NCBI RefSeq assembly: GCF_014191875.1
Contig: NZ_JACHXD010000010.1
Coordinates: forward strand, 214,600 to 278,599
Length of the DNA: 64,000 nucleotides
From: Pseudoduganella violacea
Lineage (GTDB): Bacteria; Pseudomonadota; Gammaproteobacteria; Burkholderiales; Burkholderiaceae_D
Direction: 5' to 3'
Shown here piece after piece: positions 42,763 to 53,171 of the stretch. Under the pieces are notes generated by a model that did no database searches, had not been told where the DNA came from, and was given only the letters and a program-made list of their open reading frames with translations. Position numbers and translations under genes: made by a program. Numbering within the stretch: the first letter of the stretch is position 1; every line of letters starts with the position of its first letter.

Positions 42763-44424
42763 TTAGGGGGCGGTGTAGACGGGTTTGCCGCTGAGCCAGG
42801 TTTGCTGGACGCGGATTTTGCCGATGGCGCTGGCGGGAACTTTGAACAGGTCGGCGTCCACGACAATGAAGTCGGCCCATTTGCCGGCTTCGAGCGTGCC
42901 GATGGCTTTTTCCTGGCGGGCGGCGTAGGCCGCGTCCAGGGTGAAGCAGCGGAAGGCTTGTTTGCGGCTCATGGCCTGGTTCTTGTACCAGCCGCCGACC
43001 GGCAGGCCGGCGCTGTCCTGGCGCGTGACAGCGGCGTGCAGGCCTTCGAACGGGTTGGGCGATTCGATGGGGAAGTCGGAGCCGCAGGCGATCTTCGAGC
43101 CTTGCTTGAGGAAGCTGTGCCAGGCGTAGGCGCCTTTGATGCGCTGCGGGCCGACGCGCTGTTCGGCCATGTTCTGGTCGGAGGTGGCGTGCGTGGGCTG
43201 CATCGAGGGGATGATGCCGAGCTGCTTGAAGCGCGGGATGTCGCCCAGCGCCACCACCTGCGCGTGCTCGATGCGGTGGCGCTGGGCGGCGCCGGGATAT
43301 TTTTTCAGCAGGGCGGCATAGCCGTCGAGGATCTGGCGGTTGCCGGCGTCGCCAATGGCGTGGATGTTGACCTGGTAGCCGGCCTTCATGGCCTTTTCCA
43401 TCTTGGCCAGCATCTCCGCGTTTTTGTAGAACAGCAGGCCGTGGGTGTGCGGCGCGTCGCTGTAGGGCTGCATCATGGCGGCGCCACGGCTGCCCAGGGC
43501 GCCGTCGGAGACCAGCTTGACGGCGCTCAGCGCATACAGGTCGTTGGCGTAGGATGCCAGCGGGCCGCGCGCTGACAGGCGGTCGAAGGCTTCGCCGGTG
43601 TCGCCGATCATGGCGTAGACGCGGGTGGTGAGCTTGCCCTTGTCGGCATATTCGCGGAACAGCGCGTCCTCGGCTTCGCCCATGCCGGCGTCGTGCACGC
43701 TGGTCAGGCCGACCTTGGTCAGGGCCGCCAGGGCGCCATCGAGCGCGGCGCGGCGTTCCACATCGCCGGGACGCGGCACCACGCCATCCATCAACTCCAT
43801 CGCGTTGTCGACCAGGATGCCGGTGGCGTTGCCGTCCGCATCGCGTTCGATCTTGCCGCCGGCCGGGTCTTTCGTGTCGCGCGTAATGCCGGCCAGTTGC
43901 AGGGCCTTGCTGTTGGCCCAGGCGGCATGGCCGTCGACGCGGCGCAGCATGGCGGGACGTTCGCCCGTGACGCCATCGAGTTCGGCGGCCGTGGGGAAGC
44001 GGCCCAGCTTCCAGATTTCCTGGTTCCAGCCATTGCCGACGATCCAGCCGCGCTGCGGATTGGCCTGGGCAAAGGCCTGCACGGTCTTGAGCGCGCCGTC
44101 GAGCGAGGTGGAGCTGTAGAGTTCCACGCCGCTGGCGATATAGCCCAGGCCAAAGACGTGGCCGTGGGCGTCGATCAGGCCGGGCAACACAGTCTTGCCC
44201 TGCACGTCGACGCGTCGGTAGCCCTTGGCCTTGGCCGCCACTTCCTGCGCGTCGCCAACGGCGACAATGCGGCCCTGGTCGTCAAAGGCCAGCGCCTGGA
44301 ACCGCAGCAGCTCCCCGCCGGCATTCAGCGTGTAGCCGTTGGCGTTGTCGATCATGGTGCCGGCTTGGGCGGCATGGGCGGCTACCAGCGCGGCGGCGGC
44401 CAACAGGGTGCGGCGGAAGTGCAT
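42763..44424 (-). CDS. Secreted amidohydrolase (YtcJ-like)
   Basis: A 553-residue amidohydrolase-3 family protein with a signal peptide (MHFRRTLLAAAALVAAHAAQA). The metal-binding motif is GLIDAHGHVFGLG near residue 75. HAIGDAGNRQ near 350, RIEHAQ near 385 and CGSDFPIE near 440 supply further histidine and aspartate ligands. It probably hydrolyses an amide or cyclic imide in the periplasm; substrate unknown. The ATG at 44424 places the signal peptide first. It lies upstream of the hut promoter on the same strand, but the REP pair separates them. Confidence 0.88.
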   Translation of the reverse strand: MHFRRTLLAAAALVAAHAAQAGTMIDNANGYTLNAGGELLRFQALAFDDQGRIVAVGDAQEVAAKAKGYRRVDVQGKTVLPGLIDAHGHVFGLGYIASGVELYSSTSLDGALKTVQAFAQANPQRGWIVGNGWNQEIWKLGRFPTAAELDGVTGERPAMLRRVDGHAAWANSKALQLAGITRDTKDPAGGKIERDADGNATGILVDNAMELMDGVVPRPGDVERRAALDGALAALTKVGLTSVHDAGMGEAEDALFREYADKGKLTTRVYAMIGDTGEAFDRLSARGPLASYANDLYALSAVKLVSDGALGSRGAAMMQPYSDAPHTHGLLFYKNAEMLAKMEKAMKAGYQVNIHAIGDAGNRQILDGYAALLKKYPGAAQRHRIEHAQVVALGDIPRFKQLGIIPSMQPTHATSDQNMAEQRVGPQRIKGAYAWHSFLKQGSKIACGSDFPIESPNPFEGLHAAVTRQDSAGLPVGGWYKNQAMSRKQAFRCFTLDAAYAARQEKAIGTLEAGKWADFIVVDADLFKVPASAIGKIRVQQTWLSGKPVYTAP

Positions 44425-44515
44425 GGACTGTCCTCTCGAATTGGAAAGCAAGATCCAGAGTGTAGCGAAATTCACGCTCTGGTCCAATCAAGCCTTTGCT
44501 TCCGGAGTTGCCGCC

Positions 44516-45155
44516 ATGCTGACGCTGTTCGATTATCTGCCCTCGCAAAACGCCTATAAAGTACGCCTGCTTCTGAGCCATCTTGGCCTGCCCTATCGCA
44601 CGGAGCTGGTCAGCATCTTCGAGGGAGAGGGCCATGCGCCAGCATACCTGGCCATCAACCCCACCGGCGCCGTGCCGGCCATCCGCCTGGACGATGGGCG
44701 CGTGCTGGCCGAATCGAATGCCATTCTGACGTTCCTTGCGCACGGCACGCGCTACCTGCCGGCCGATGCTTTTGCGGCGGCCAAGGTGCAGCAGTGGATG
44801 TCGTTCGAGCAGGACTATGTAGTGAATATCGCCTCGCTGCGCCATTGGACGACGACCGGCAAGCTGGCGCGCCGGCCCGCCGCCCTGGTGGAGATGCGCC
44901 GCGCGGGCGGTCTGCGCGCGCTGCAGATTCTGGAGCGGGAGCTATCCAGCAGCTCCTTCATCGCGGGCGACGACTACAGCATTGCCGATATCTCGCTGTT
45001 CGCCTACACGCACCGGGCCGACGAAGCCGGTCTGCCCTTGCGCGAATTCCCCCCATGTCTGCGCCTGGATCGAACGCGTGCGCGCCCAGCCGGGCTTCCT
45101 CGACGAGCACCACCCCTATTCCATCGATCCGCATTCCAGCGGCGAGCTGCCCTGA
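44516..45155 (+). pseudogene. Glutathione S-transferase with a +1 frameshift
   Basis: The N-terminal thioredoxin-like domain (MLTLFDYLPSQNAYKVRLLL; the cis-proline motif is GAVPAI, then ESNAI) and most of the helical domain are intact. At 45049-45054 a run of six Cs breaks the frame after PLREF. With five Cs the frame continues HVCAWIERVRAQPGFLDEHHP and stops at 45153-45155. The corrected gene is 639 bp (212 residues), the normal GST length. The stop then abuts the stop of the convergent oxygenase gene. As given, the protein ends in a foreign tail at 45178. It may be a genuine mutation or a homopolymer sequencing error. Confidence 0.85.
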
Positions 45156-45911
45156 TTATTGTGCGTCGTGGAAGATGATGCCGAGGGTGTGGCGGGTGCC
45201 GCTGCGCAGGCGGCTGACGCCATGCCGCATATTCACGCGGTAGACGCCGCGCGTGCCGTTCACGGGGCGCTGCGCCACGGGGAAGATCACCGCGTCGCCC
45301 TGCCCCAGCGCCACCACTTCGACCCGCGACTGCATGCGCGGGCGCTGCTCGGTCAGCACGAATTCGCCGCCTTCGAAATCCTGGCCGGGGCGCGACAGCA
45401 GGAACGCCGCCTGCAGGGGGAAGACATGCTCGCCATACAGATCCTGGTGCAGGCAGTTGTAGTCGCCCGCGCCGTATTGCAGCAGCAGCGGCGTGGGGCG
45501 CAGCTGGCCCGCCGCGTGGCAGCGTTCCAGATAGTCGGCGTGCCGTTCCGGGAAGCGCGTGTCGATGCCCAGCGCCGCATGCCAGCGGTTGGCGATGGCG
45601 GCCAGCGGCCCATACATGCGTTCGCGCAGCTGGGCCACCAGCGGCGGCAGCGGGTAGGCGTAGTACTGGTATTCGCCCTTGCCGAAGCCATGGCGCTCCA
45701 TCAGCACCCGGCTGCGGAACTGCGCCGCATCGGCGTAGCCGGCCGCCAGCGCCTGGCACTGCGCCGGCGAGAGGGCGGCGCGCACCACGGCGCAGCCGCA
45801 GGCATCCAGCTCGGCGCCGATGCGCGTCCAGTCGACGCGGCTGGCGGCCGTTCCGCCTTGCGCCTCGCGCGCCGCCGATTCCTGCGCCGCCGGCGAATCG
45901 GCCTCGCTCAC
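45156..45911 (-). CDS. 2-oxoglutarate/Fe(II)-dependent oxygenase
   Basis: About 251 residues from GTG at 45911. The facial triad is the HxD in NCLHQDLYGEHVFPLQ (about residue 160) and a distal His in GTRHTLGIIFHD at the C-terminus. Arg in the RVNMRHGVSRLR-like region could bind 2-oxoglutarate. It is not a typical AlkB. Its GTG overlaps the ada stop (GTGA), so translation is coupled. A repair or demethylation role in the adaptive response is suggested by this linkage and is not proven. An in-frame ATG at 46004 lies deep inside ada and is unlikely. Confidence 0.87.
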   Translation of the reverse strand: MSEADSPAAQESAAREAQGGTAASRVDWTRIGAELDACGCAVVRAALSPAQCQALAAGYADAAQFRSRVLMERHGFGKGEYQYYAYPLPPLVAQLRERMYGPLAAIANRWHAALGIDTRFPERHADYLERCHAAGQLRPTPLLLQYGAGDYNCLHQDLYGEHVFPLQAAFLLSRPGQDFEGGEFVLTEQRPRMQSRVEVVALGQGDAVIFPVAQRPVNGTRGVYRVNMRHGVSRLRSGTRHTLGIIFHDAQ

Positions 45912-46966
45912 TTCGAACCCTCGCGTTCGAGCAGGATTTGCTTGCGCTCGACGCCCCAGCGGTAGCCGGAAATCGAGCCGTCGTTGCGCACCACGCGGTG
46001 GCAAGGCACGGCGATCGCGATCGCATTGGCGGCGCAGGCGCCGGCCACGGCGCGCGCGCCCTTCGGCGCGCCGACCATCTCGGCCAATTCGCTATAGCTG
46101 ACGGTGCGCCCGGCCGGAATTTCGCGCAAGACCTGCCAGACGCGCTGCTGGAAGGCCGTGCCGCGCACGTCGAGCGGCAGGTCGAGGCCGATTTCGGGAT
46201 GTTCGACCATGCCCACCACGCGCGCCACCACCTGCTCGAAATCCGGTTCGGCGCCGATGATTTCGGCCTGCGGGAAGCGGTCCTGCAGGTCGCGCGCCAG
46301 GGCGTCGGGATCGTTGCCCATCAAAATGGCGCAGATGCCCTTCGCGGTGCTGGCCACCAGGATCGCGCCCAGCGAACTGGCGCCGATGGCGAAGCGGATG
46401 GTGGCGCCCTTGCCGCCGCTGCGGAAGGCGCTCGGCGTCATGCCCAGCGCGCCCTGGGAGGCGGCGTAGAAACGGCCGCTGGAATTGAAGCCGGAGGCGT
46501 AGATGGCCGCCGTCACCGACTCTTCCTGCGCCAGGCCCTCCTGCATGCGGCGCTGGCGCACGGCGCTGGCATAGGCTTTCGGCGTCAGCCCGGTCTGGGC
46601 CTTGAAGATGCGGTGGAAGTGGAAGCGGCTCATGCCGCTCGCCTCGGCCAGGCTGTCCAGATCCGGCTCGCTCTCGGCCTCGTCGATCAGGCGGCACATT
46701 TTCGCCACCATGGCGGCGTGGCGCTCGGCCAGCGGCGGCTGGTCCGGCTTGCAGCGCTTGCAGGGCCGGAAGCCGGCCTGCTCGGCCGCCGCGATGCTGT
46801 CGTGAAAACTCACATTGCTGCGCAGAGCCGGCCGCGCGCCACAGGAAGGGCGGCAAAACACGCCGGTGGTGCGCACCGAATAATAGAACTGGCCGTCGGC
46901 CGCGCTATCGCGCTGCTGGACGGCGGCCCAGCGCTGCGCCTCGCTCTTGAATTGACTCTTGCCCAT
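45908..46966 (-). CDS. ada: Ada: methylation-responsive regulator/O6-methylguanine methyltransferase
   Basis: A 352-residue bifunctional protein. The N-terminal zinc/methyl-phosphotriester domain has four Cys in VFCRPSCGARPA and FRPCKRCKPD (residues about 35-75). An AraC-type helix-turn-helix follows (about 90-180; GMSRFHFHRIFKAQTGLTPKAY). The C-terminal methyltransferase domain has the acceptor Cys in AVPCHRVVRNDG (near residue 322). Ada is activated by methyl transfer and induces its own operon. It is co-transcribed with the 2OG oxygenase. Confidence 0.95.
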   Translation of the reverse strand: MGKSQFKSEAQRWAAVQQRDSAADGQFYYSVRTTGVFCRPSCGARPALRSNVSFHDSIAAAEQAGFRPCKRCKPDQPPLAERHAAMVAKMCRLIDEAESEPDLDSLAEASGMSRFHFHRIFKAQTGLTPKAYASAVRQRRMQEGLAQEESVTAAIYASGFNSSGRFYAASQGALGMTPSAFRSGGKGATIRFAIGASSLGAILVASTAKGICAILMGNDPDALARDLQDRFPQAEIIGAEPDFEQVVARVVGMVEHPEIGLDLPLDVRGTAFQQRVWQVLREIPAGRTVSYSELAEMVGAPKGARAVAGACAANAIAIAVPCHRVVRNDGSISGYRWGVERKQILLEREGSK

Positions 46967-47041
46967 GCCGCTACTCCATGAAATCGTCTGATGTTCCCAT
47001 CATAGCCAGCCCGCCGCGCGCCCGCATCCCGCCTCTTGCTT

Positions 47042-47069
47042 TTGAATTCGCCCAGGCCGGTGCTAAAAT
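47042..47069 (+). promoter_or_regulatory. Candidate hutC promoter
   Basis: TTGAAT (47042-47047) and TAAAAT (47064-47069) with a 16-bp spacer. I see no HutC operator in this region, so autoregulation is not evident. Confidence 0.5.
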
Positions 47070-47104
47070 CGCCGCGCAAGCACGGGTCGCCGCGCAGGCA
47101 CGGG
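47069..47104 (+). repeat. Tandem 18-bp duplication in the hutC leader
   Basis: Two adjacent copies of an 18-mer beginning TCGCCGCGCA and ending CACGGG (47069-47086, 47087-47104) differ at one base. They lie 28 bp before the hutC start codon, which is preceded by GGAGA. Confidence 0.75.
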
Positions 47105-47132
47105 CCTGCCGCATTGCCGCTTCGGAGAACGG

Positions 47133-47849
47133 ATGGAACAAACAGCACTAGACCATACCCCTATTTTTCAGCGCATCAAGGATTATCTGCTGGAGCAGAT
47201 CGCCGCCGGGCACTGGAAGGAAGGCGATGTGATCCCCTCCGAGCAGGCCCTGACCAAGCAATTCGGCGTCTCGCGCATGACGGTCAACCGCGCCGTACGC
47301 GAACTGACGGCCGAACAGGTGCTGACCCGGCGCCAGGGTTCGGGCACTTTCGTCGCCCAGCAAAAATACCAGGCCACCCTGCTCGAAATCAAGAGCATCG
47401 CCGAGGAAGTGCGCGCGCGCGGCCACGCCCACCGCAGCAGCCTGCAGCAGCTCGAACGCGGCAAGGCCAGCGAGCTGCTGGCCAAGCAGTTCGACCTGGC
47501 GCCCGGCCACCTGCTGTTCCACTCGGTGATCGTGCACTACGAAAACGGGGTGCCGATCCAGGTCGAGGACCGCTGGGTCAACCCGCTGTGCGCCCCCGAT
47601 TATATGGAGCAGGACTTCGCCCATATCACGCCCAACGAATACCTGATGGCCGCCGCTCCGCTGCAGGGCGCGACCTACAGCATCGAGGCGCTGGCGCCGC
47701 CGCGCGACATCGCCGACATGCTGGCCATCGACACGCGCCAGCCCTGCCTGGTGCTACGCCGCCAGACCCGCTCGGCCGGGCGCATCGCCTCCCTTGCCAC
47801 CATGTGGCATCCAGGCCACCGTTACCAGTTCGCCGGCAGTTTCGCCTGA
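47133..47849 (+). CDS. hutC: Histidine utilisation repressor HutC (GntR/UTRA)
   Basis: A 238-residue GntR-family regulator. The winged helix-turn-helix is at residues 10-75 (IFQRIKDYLLEQIAAGHWKE, then VSRMTVNRAVREL) and the UTRA ligand domain fills the rest. QVEDRWVNPLCAPDYMEQDF and APDYMEQD-type sequence are typical of HutC, whose inducer is urocanate. It is separated from the hut operon by 4.6 kb, but the operon's promoter has a matching operator. A GC-rich hairpin followed by Ts lies after the stop. Confidence 0.93.
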   Translation: MEQTALDHTPIFQRIKDYLLEQIAAGHWKEGDVIPSEQALTKQFGVSRMTVNRAVRELTAEQVLTRRQGSGTFVAQQKYQATLLEIKSIAEEVRARGHAHRSSLQQLERGKASELLAKQFDLAPGHLLFHSVIVHYENGVPIQVEDRWVNPLCAPDYMEQDFAHITPNEYLMAAAPLQGATYSIEALAPPRDIADMLAIDTRQPCLVLRRQTRSAGRIASLATMWHPGHRYQFAGSFA

Positions 47850-47904
47850 GGGCGGGAAATCTCTCCAAATCTCTCCGAGCCTCCCCGAACGCCGCCCGGG
47901 CCGC

Positions 47905-47936
47905 AGCCGGCCGCGCGCGCCGGCTTGCCGCTTTTT
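47905..47936 (+). terminator. Possible terminator after hutC
   Basis: AGCCGGC (47905-47911) pairs with GCCGGCT (47919-47925) around a seven-base loop. A run of five Ts follows at 47932-47936 after a six-base gap, so it is not ideal. Confidence 0.4.
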
Positions 47937-48088
47937 CCACGCCCTGGTGCGCTGGGAAAGATCCCCGCTTTTCCTCCGCAAAAAGTAGTCGCCACGAGCA
48001 AAATTTCGATGCTATAGTTGTTTGGCCCCGCTAGCCGAGCCGGGCCCATCGCGCCAGCACGTCTTCCAGCTGCCAGAAAGGGAAGCCC

Positions 48089-51000
48089 TTGTTGCATCGC
48101 CATCGACCAAGCAGCCCAGCTCCCGCCCTGCGCCGCCTCGCTTGCCGGGCCGCGGTGCTGGTCCTGGTCTGCACGCTGGCGCCGGCCGGGGCGGCGGAGA
48201 AAGTCACGGTGCAGCTCAAATGGCGCCACCAGTTCCAATTCGCCGGCTACTACGCCGCCCAGGACAAGGGCTTTTACCGCGAGGCCGGCCTGGACGTGAC
48301 CCTGCTCGAAGGGCAGGCCGACGCCGACCTGACGCAGAACGTGCTGTCGGGCCAGGCCCAGTATGGCGTCGGCAACAGCGGCTTGCTGCTGCAGCGCGCG
48401 GCCGGCCAGCCGCTGGTGGTGCTGGCCTCGATCTTCCAGCATTCGCCCGCCGTCTGGCTCAAGCGCCGCGGCGAGGACGGCAAACCGCTGCCGTGGGCGC
48501 GCCGCCGCATCATGCTGGCGCCGAACAACGGCGAGCTGTTGGCCTATCTGAAGCAGGATGGCGTCGATCTGGGCTTCCTGCAAATGCTGCCGGCGCGCCG
48601 CAGCCTGGAAGAGCTGATCGCCGGCCGCATCGACGCCGCCTCGGCCTATGTGACCGACGCGCCCTTCGTGCTGGACCGCAGCATCCTGCACTATGACGTG
48701 CTGTCGCCGCGCACGGTCGGCATCGATTTCTACGGCGACGTGCTGTATACCACCGAGAGTGAGCTGCGCGAGCATCCGGCGCGCGCGCGCGCCATGCGCG
48801 CCGCCACCCTGCGCGGCTGGCAGTATGCGATCGAACACCCGGCCGAAATCGTGGACCTGATCCGCGCCCGCTACCCGGACCGCAACAGCCGCGAACACCT
48901 GCTGTACGAGGCGCACCAGACCATCCCCCTGCTCGACCGGCCCGCCGCCGGCCTGGGCGAAAGCAGCCCGGCGCGCTGGCGCGCCATCCTGAATACCTAC
49001 GCCAGCCTGGACATGCTCAAGGGCGAGGTCGATCTCGACGATTTTCTGTATCAGCCGCCCTCGGCCTGGCGCGCCTGGGAAGTGCTGGCCGGCGGGGTGG
49101 CGGCGGTCGTGCTGCTGCTGGTCGGCGCCATGGTATGGCGCCTGCAGCGCCTGCGCCGCGAGCTGCACGGCGCGCGCACCCAGGCCACCGAGGCCGAACG
49201 CATGGTCGACTTCGCGCTGCAGGGCTCGGGCGAAGGCGTGTGGGATTGGCAGCCGGCACAGCAGCATCTGCACCTGTCGCCGCGCTACTGCGCCATCCTC
49301 GGCTACGAGGCGGACGAGCTGCGCCCGGCCAATGCGGAAGAGTGGCTGCAGCATGTGCATGAAGACGACCGGCCGCGCCTGGTCCACGATATCGCCGCCT
49401 TCGACCAGCCGGAAGCCCATCCCGCCCCCTTCAACTGGGAATTCCGCATGCGCTGCCGCGACGGCAGCCATAAATGGGTGCTGGCGCGCGGCATGGTGAT
49501 CGCGCGCGCCGCCAACGGCAAGCCGCTGCGCGTGAGCGGCACCCTGGGCGACATCAGCGACCGCGCCCAGGCCGAGGAGGCGCGCGTGGCCGCCGTGCTG
49601 GAGGCCACGCCCGGCCCCATGCTGGTGGCCGACCGCAACGGGCGGGTGCGCTATGCCAATACGGCCTGCAGCGGCTGCTTCGGCTATGCAGAGAACCAGA
49701 TGGCCGGCCTGTCGCTGGAACAACTGGTGCCGGACATGATGCGCAGCGCGCCGGGCGGACCGCGCGAGCTGTTTTCCCGTCCGCGCCTGCCGGGCCGCGT
49801 GCTGACGGCGCGGCGCGAGGATGGCAGCCGTTTCCCGGCCATGGTCCACCTGTCGCCGATCCAGATCGCGGGCCAGGGCTTGTCCGTCATCGCGCTGCGC
49901 GACATGACCCAGCGCCAGCGCACCGAGGAAGCCCTGCACGCCAGTTCGGAGCGCTACCGCCTGATCGTGCAGACCGCCGCCGAAGGCATCTGGATGACCG
50001 ACGCCGAGGACATGACGACCTTCGTCAACCCCACCATGGCGCGCATGCTGGGCTACGAGATGGAGGAAATGCTGGGCCATCCGATGGGCGAATTCATGGA
50101 CAGCGAAGGGCAGGAACTGCTGCGCCGCCAGCAGCAGCGGCGCTACCCGTCCGGCGTGGCCGAGCAGGGCGACGTGCGCTTCTACCGCAAGGACCGGTCG
50201 GCCATGTGGGGCCTGCTCTCGACCACCGTCATCAATGCCGACGACGGCGCCTATGCCGGCACGCTGGCCATGATCACCGACATCACCGACCGCCGCCTGG
50301 CCGAGATGGCGCTGCGCAATTCCAGCCAGCGCATGGCGTCCGTCTTCAACACCGTGACCAATGGCCTGGTGGTACTCAACAGCGAAGGCACGATTTTGGA
50401 AAGCAATGCGGCGGCGGCGCGCATGCTGGGGCCGGCCGCGGTGGGCGGCGCGGCGCTGTGGCCGGGCGTGCGCGAAAACGGCGAAGCCTTCGACTACAAC
50501 GAGCATCCGGTGCACGAGGCCCTGTCCAGCGGCCGCTCGGTGCGCGATGTGGTGATGGGCGTGACCCAGGCCGACGGCGGCACCAGCTGGCTGTCGGTGA
50601 ACGTCGAGCCGCTGCGCAACGAATACGGCGGCGCCAGCATGGCCGTGGCCAGCCTGACCGACATCAGCTACCGCAAGCGCAGCGAGGACGCGGTGCGCCA
50701 GGGCGAGCAACGCCTGCAGGAAATCATCAAGATGATGCCGACCGGCCTGTTCATCAAGGACCCGCAGGGCCGCTTCCTGCTGATGAATCCCGCCTGCGAA
50801 CAGCAGTTCGGCTTCCACTTCCATGAACTCAACGGCGGCGACGACAGCGCCTTCCATGCGCCCGAGGATCTGGAAACCATCCGCCGCAAGGACCGCGAAG
50901 CGTTTGCCGGTGGCGTGCTGATCGACTATGAGGAAGCGATCTGGAATCCGGTGATGCGCCAGCTGCGCCACCTGCGCACCTTCAAGAAGCCGGTGTTCGA

Positions 51001-52744
51001 CGAGCGCGGCCTGCCCGCCTATCTGATCTGCATGTGCATCGACATCACGGACAGCAAGCGCGCCGAGCGCGAGTTGCGCGAATTGAACGAAACCCTGGAA
51101 GAGCGCGTGCAGCGCCGCACCGCCCAGCTGGACGAGGCGCGCAAGATCGCCGAGGAAGCCAGCCAGGCCAAGGGCCAGTTCCTGGCCAATATGAGCCACG
51201 AGATCCGCACGCCGATGAACGGCGTGATCGGCATGGCCTATCTGGCGCTGAAGACCGAACTCGATCCGCGCCAGCGCGACTACCTGGAAAAGATCCGTTT
51301 CGCCGGCGAGCACCTGCTGGGCATCATCGACGATATCCTCGACATTTCCAAGATCGAGGCCGGCAAGCTGGAAATCGAGCAGGTCGACTTTTCCCTCGAC
51401 CATGTGATGCAGACCCTGACCACGGTGGTGGCGCCGAAGGCAGCCAGCAAGGAGCTGACCCTGAATTTCGACCTCGATCCGGCGCTGCCGGCCGTGCTGC
51501 GCGGCGACCCGCTGCGCATCGGCCAGGTGCTGATCAACTACACCAATAACGCCATCAAGTTCAGCGAGCAAGGCAGCATCGATGTCCGCGTGCGCCATGT
51601 GGTGGGCGACGAGCAGCATTGCGTGCTGCTGTTCGAGGTGAGCGACCATGGCATCGGCATGTCGGACGCGGAAATGGGCAAGCTGTTCCAGTCCTTCCAG
51701 CAGGCCGACACCTCCACCACGCGCGAATACGGCGGCACCGGCCTTGGCCTGGCCATCTGCAAGCAATTGGCCCAGCTGATGGGCGGCGAAGTGGGCGTGC
51801 GCAGCGCGCCCGGCGCCGGCTCCACCTTCTGGTTCACCGCCCAGCTGGGCGTGTCCAGCCGCGCCGTGCCGCAGTTGATCAGCCAGGTCAGCGAGGCGGC
51901 GGCCGAGCTGGTCGACAGCGCGCGCAGCGCCACCGTGATGCAGGCGCTGAAGGATGCCCGCATCCTGCTGGTGGAAGACAATACCTTCAACCAGCAGATC
52001 GCGCTGGAAATGCTGGAGGAAGCCGGTTCTTCGGTGTGCCTGGCCAATAACGGCGCGGAAGCGCTCGACCTGCTGCGCCAGACGCCGTTCGACTGCGTGC
52101 TGATGGATGTGCAGATGCCGCTCATGGACGGGCTGGAAGCGACGCGCCGCATCCGCGCCGATCCGCGCCTGGCCGAGATGCGGGTGCTGGCCATGACGGC
52201 CACCGCCACCAGCGACGACCGCGCGCGCTGCATCGACGCCGGCATGGACGATTTCATCTCGAAACCGATCCAGCCGGCCCTGATGTACCGCACCATCGCG
52301 CGCTGGCTGCCGCCGCGCGCGGAGCAGGACGGCACGCCGCCGGCCGCGCGCGCGCCGGCCTTCACGCCCACGCTGGCGGGTGATCCGGAAATCATCGACC
52401 TGTCGATCCTGGCCAAGCTGCTGGGCTACCACCCGCAGAAGGTGCGCAAATTCGCGTTTAAATTCCTGCAGACGACGGAAGCGGGCTTCCGCGAAATGGA
52501 AACGGCGCTGGCCAACGGCGAAATCCAGCGCATGCGCGAACTGGGCCACCGCATCAAGTCCTCGGCGCGCACGGTGGGTGCGCTGGGCATGGCTGAATTG
52601 TGCTTAAATCTGGAAAACCTGCCGGCTGGCGCGCCGGCCGAGGAAGCGGCCCAGGCGCGCGCCATCCTGGCCCGTCTGTGGCCCCTGCTGGAACGTATCG
52701 TGGAGCAGATCATGACCAACACCTCTTTCGCCAATGATGACTGA
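48089..52744 (+). CDS. Hybrid sensor kinase with NMT1-like binding domain, PAS domains, receiver and HPt
   Basis: A 1551-residue membrane kinase. A signal peptide is followed by an NMT1/THI5-type periplasmic binding domain (about 37-320; [20 protein letters not shown]) and a transmembrane helix (about 330-353). Five PAS-like modules start near 372, 500, 620, 745 and 872. Then come a dimerisation/phosphoacceptor domain with His1037 ([11 protein letters not shown]), HATPase ([17 protein letters not shown]), a receiver with Asp1340 ([11 protein letters not shown]) and an HPt with His1487 (LGHRIKSSA). The start is TTG at 48089 after AAGGGAAG; no upstream ATG fits. The binding domain may sense a pyrimidine, thiamine precursor or amine. 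It overlaps the next regulator gene. Confidence 0.94.
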   Translation: MLHRHRPSSPAPALRRLACRAAVLVLVCTLAPAGAAEKVTVQLKWRHQFQFAGYYAAQDKGFYREAGLDVTLLEGQADADLTQNVLSGQAQYGVGNSGLLLQRAAGQPLVVLASIFQHSPAVWLKRRGEDGKPLPWARRRIMLAPNNGELLAYLKQDGVDLGFLQMLPARRSLEELIAGRIDAASAYVTDAPFVLDRSILHYDVLSPRTVGIDFYGDVLYTTESELREHPARARAMRAATLRGWQYAIEHPAEIVDLIRARYPDRNSREHLLYEAHQTIPLLDRPAAGLGESSPARWRAILNTYASLDMLKGEVDLDDFLYQPPSAWRAWEVLAGGVAAVVLLLVGAMVWRLQRLRRELHGARTQATEAERMVDFALQGSGEGVWDWQPAQQHLHLSPRYCAILGYEADELRPANAEEWLQHVHEDDRPRLVHDIAAFDQPEAHPAPFNWEFRMRCRDGSHKWVLARGMVIARAANGKPLRVSGTLGDISDRAQAEEARVAAVLEATPGPMLVADRNGRVRYANTACSGCFGYAENQMAGLSLEQLVPDMMRSAPGGPRELFSRPRLPGRVLTARREDGSRFPAMVHLSPIQIAGQGLSVIALRDMTQRQRTEEALHASSERYRLIVQTAAEGIWMTDAEDMTTFVNPTMARMLGYEMEEMLGHPMGEFMDSEGQELLRRQQQRRYPSGVAEQGDVRFYRKDRSAMWGLLSTTVINADDGAYAGTLAMITDITDRRLAEMALRNSSQRMASVFNTVTNGLVVLNSEGTILESNAAAARMLGPAAVGGAALWPGVRENGEAFDYNEHPVHEALSSGRSVRDVVMGVTQADGGTSWLSVNVEPLRNEYGGASMAVASLTDISYRKRSEDAVRQGEQRLQEIIKMMPTGLFIKDPQGRFLLMNPACEQQFGFHFHELNGGDDSAFHAPEDLETIRRKDREAFAGGVLIDYEEAIWNPVMRQLRHLRTFKKPVFDERGLPAYLICMCIDITDSKRAERELRELNETLEERVQRRTAQLDEARKIAEEASQAKGQFLANMSHEIRTPMNGVIGMAYLALKTELDPRQRDYLEKIRFAGEHLLGIIDDILDISKIEAGKLEIEQVDFSLDHVMQTLTTVVAPKAASKELTLNFDLDPALPAVLRGDPLRIGQVLINYTNNAIKFSEQGSIDVRVRHVVGDEQHCVLLFEVSDHGIGMSDAEMGKLFQSFQQADTSTTREYGGTGLGLAICKQLAQLMGGEVGVRSAPGAGSTFWFTAQLGVSSRAVPQLISQVSEAAAELVDSARSATVMQALKDARILLVEDNTFNQQIALEMLEEAGSSVCLANNGAEALDLLRQTPFDCVLMDVQMPLMDGLEATRRIRADPRLAEMRVLAMTATATSDDRARCIDAGMDDFISKPIQPALMYRTIARWLPPRAEQDGTPPAARAPAFTPTLAGDPEIIDLSILAKLLGYHPQKVRKFAFKFLQTTEAGFREMETALANGEIQRMRELGHRIKSSARTVGALGMAELCLNLENLPAGAPAEEAAQARAILARLWPLLERIVEQIMTNTSFANDD

Positions 52745-53171
52745 AGCCGCGCTGGCCAGCACCGCCCCCTTGCGCGTCCTGCTGCTGGACGACGACCCCT
52801 TCATGCTGTCCATGCTGGGCGATATCCTGGAGGAGGTGGATGGCGACATCGATGTGCGCAGCGAGCGCGATGCGCGCGCCGCCCTGCAGGCGCTGGGCAA
52901 GCACCGCCCGGAGCTGCTGATCTGCGACCTGTCCATGCCCGAGATGGACGGCATCGAATTCCTGCGCCTGACCGCCGAAAGCGATTTCCGCGGCGGCGTG
53001 GTGCTGTTGTCTGGCATGGACCCGCGCATCCTGCAGGCGGCCGAAATGCTGGCCATGGCCCAGGGGCTGACCATTCTCGGCGCCTGCAGCAAACCGCTGG
53101 CGGCCGGGGAACTGGGCGACCTGGTGGCGCTGGCGCGCGGCCTGCGGCAGCGCCCGGATCGGCCGCATTAG
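52734..53171 (+). CDS. Single-domain response regulator
   Basis: A 145-residue stand-alone receiver domain. The acidic pocket is LLLDDDP near residue 18. The phosphoacceptor is Asp in [13 protein letters not shown] near residue 65, and the conserved lysine is in CSKPL near 121. There is no output domain, so it may relay phosphate or bind another protein. The start overlaps the kinase stop by 11 bp (or 8 from the second ATG), so the two are coupled. It is the likely partner of the kinase's HPt. Confidence 0.9.
   Translation: MMTEAALASTAPLRVLLLDDDPFMLSMLGDILEEVDGDIDVRSERDARAALQALGKHRPELLICDLSMPEMDGIEFLRLTAESDFRGGVVLLSGMDPRILQAAEMLAMAQGLTILGACSKPLAAGELGDLVALARGLRQRPDRPH

Noticed and set aside
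47822..52549. 1575-codon minus-strand frame opposite the hybrid kinase
   Set aside because: Its His/Gln/Arg/Ala-rich composition mirrors the kinase codons. No domain is recognisable, and the plus strand encodes a clear multi-domain protein.
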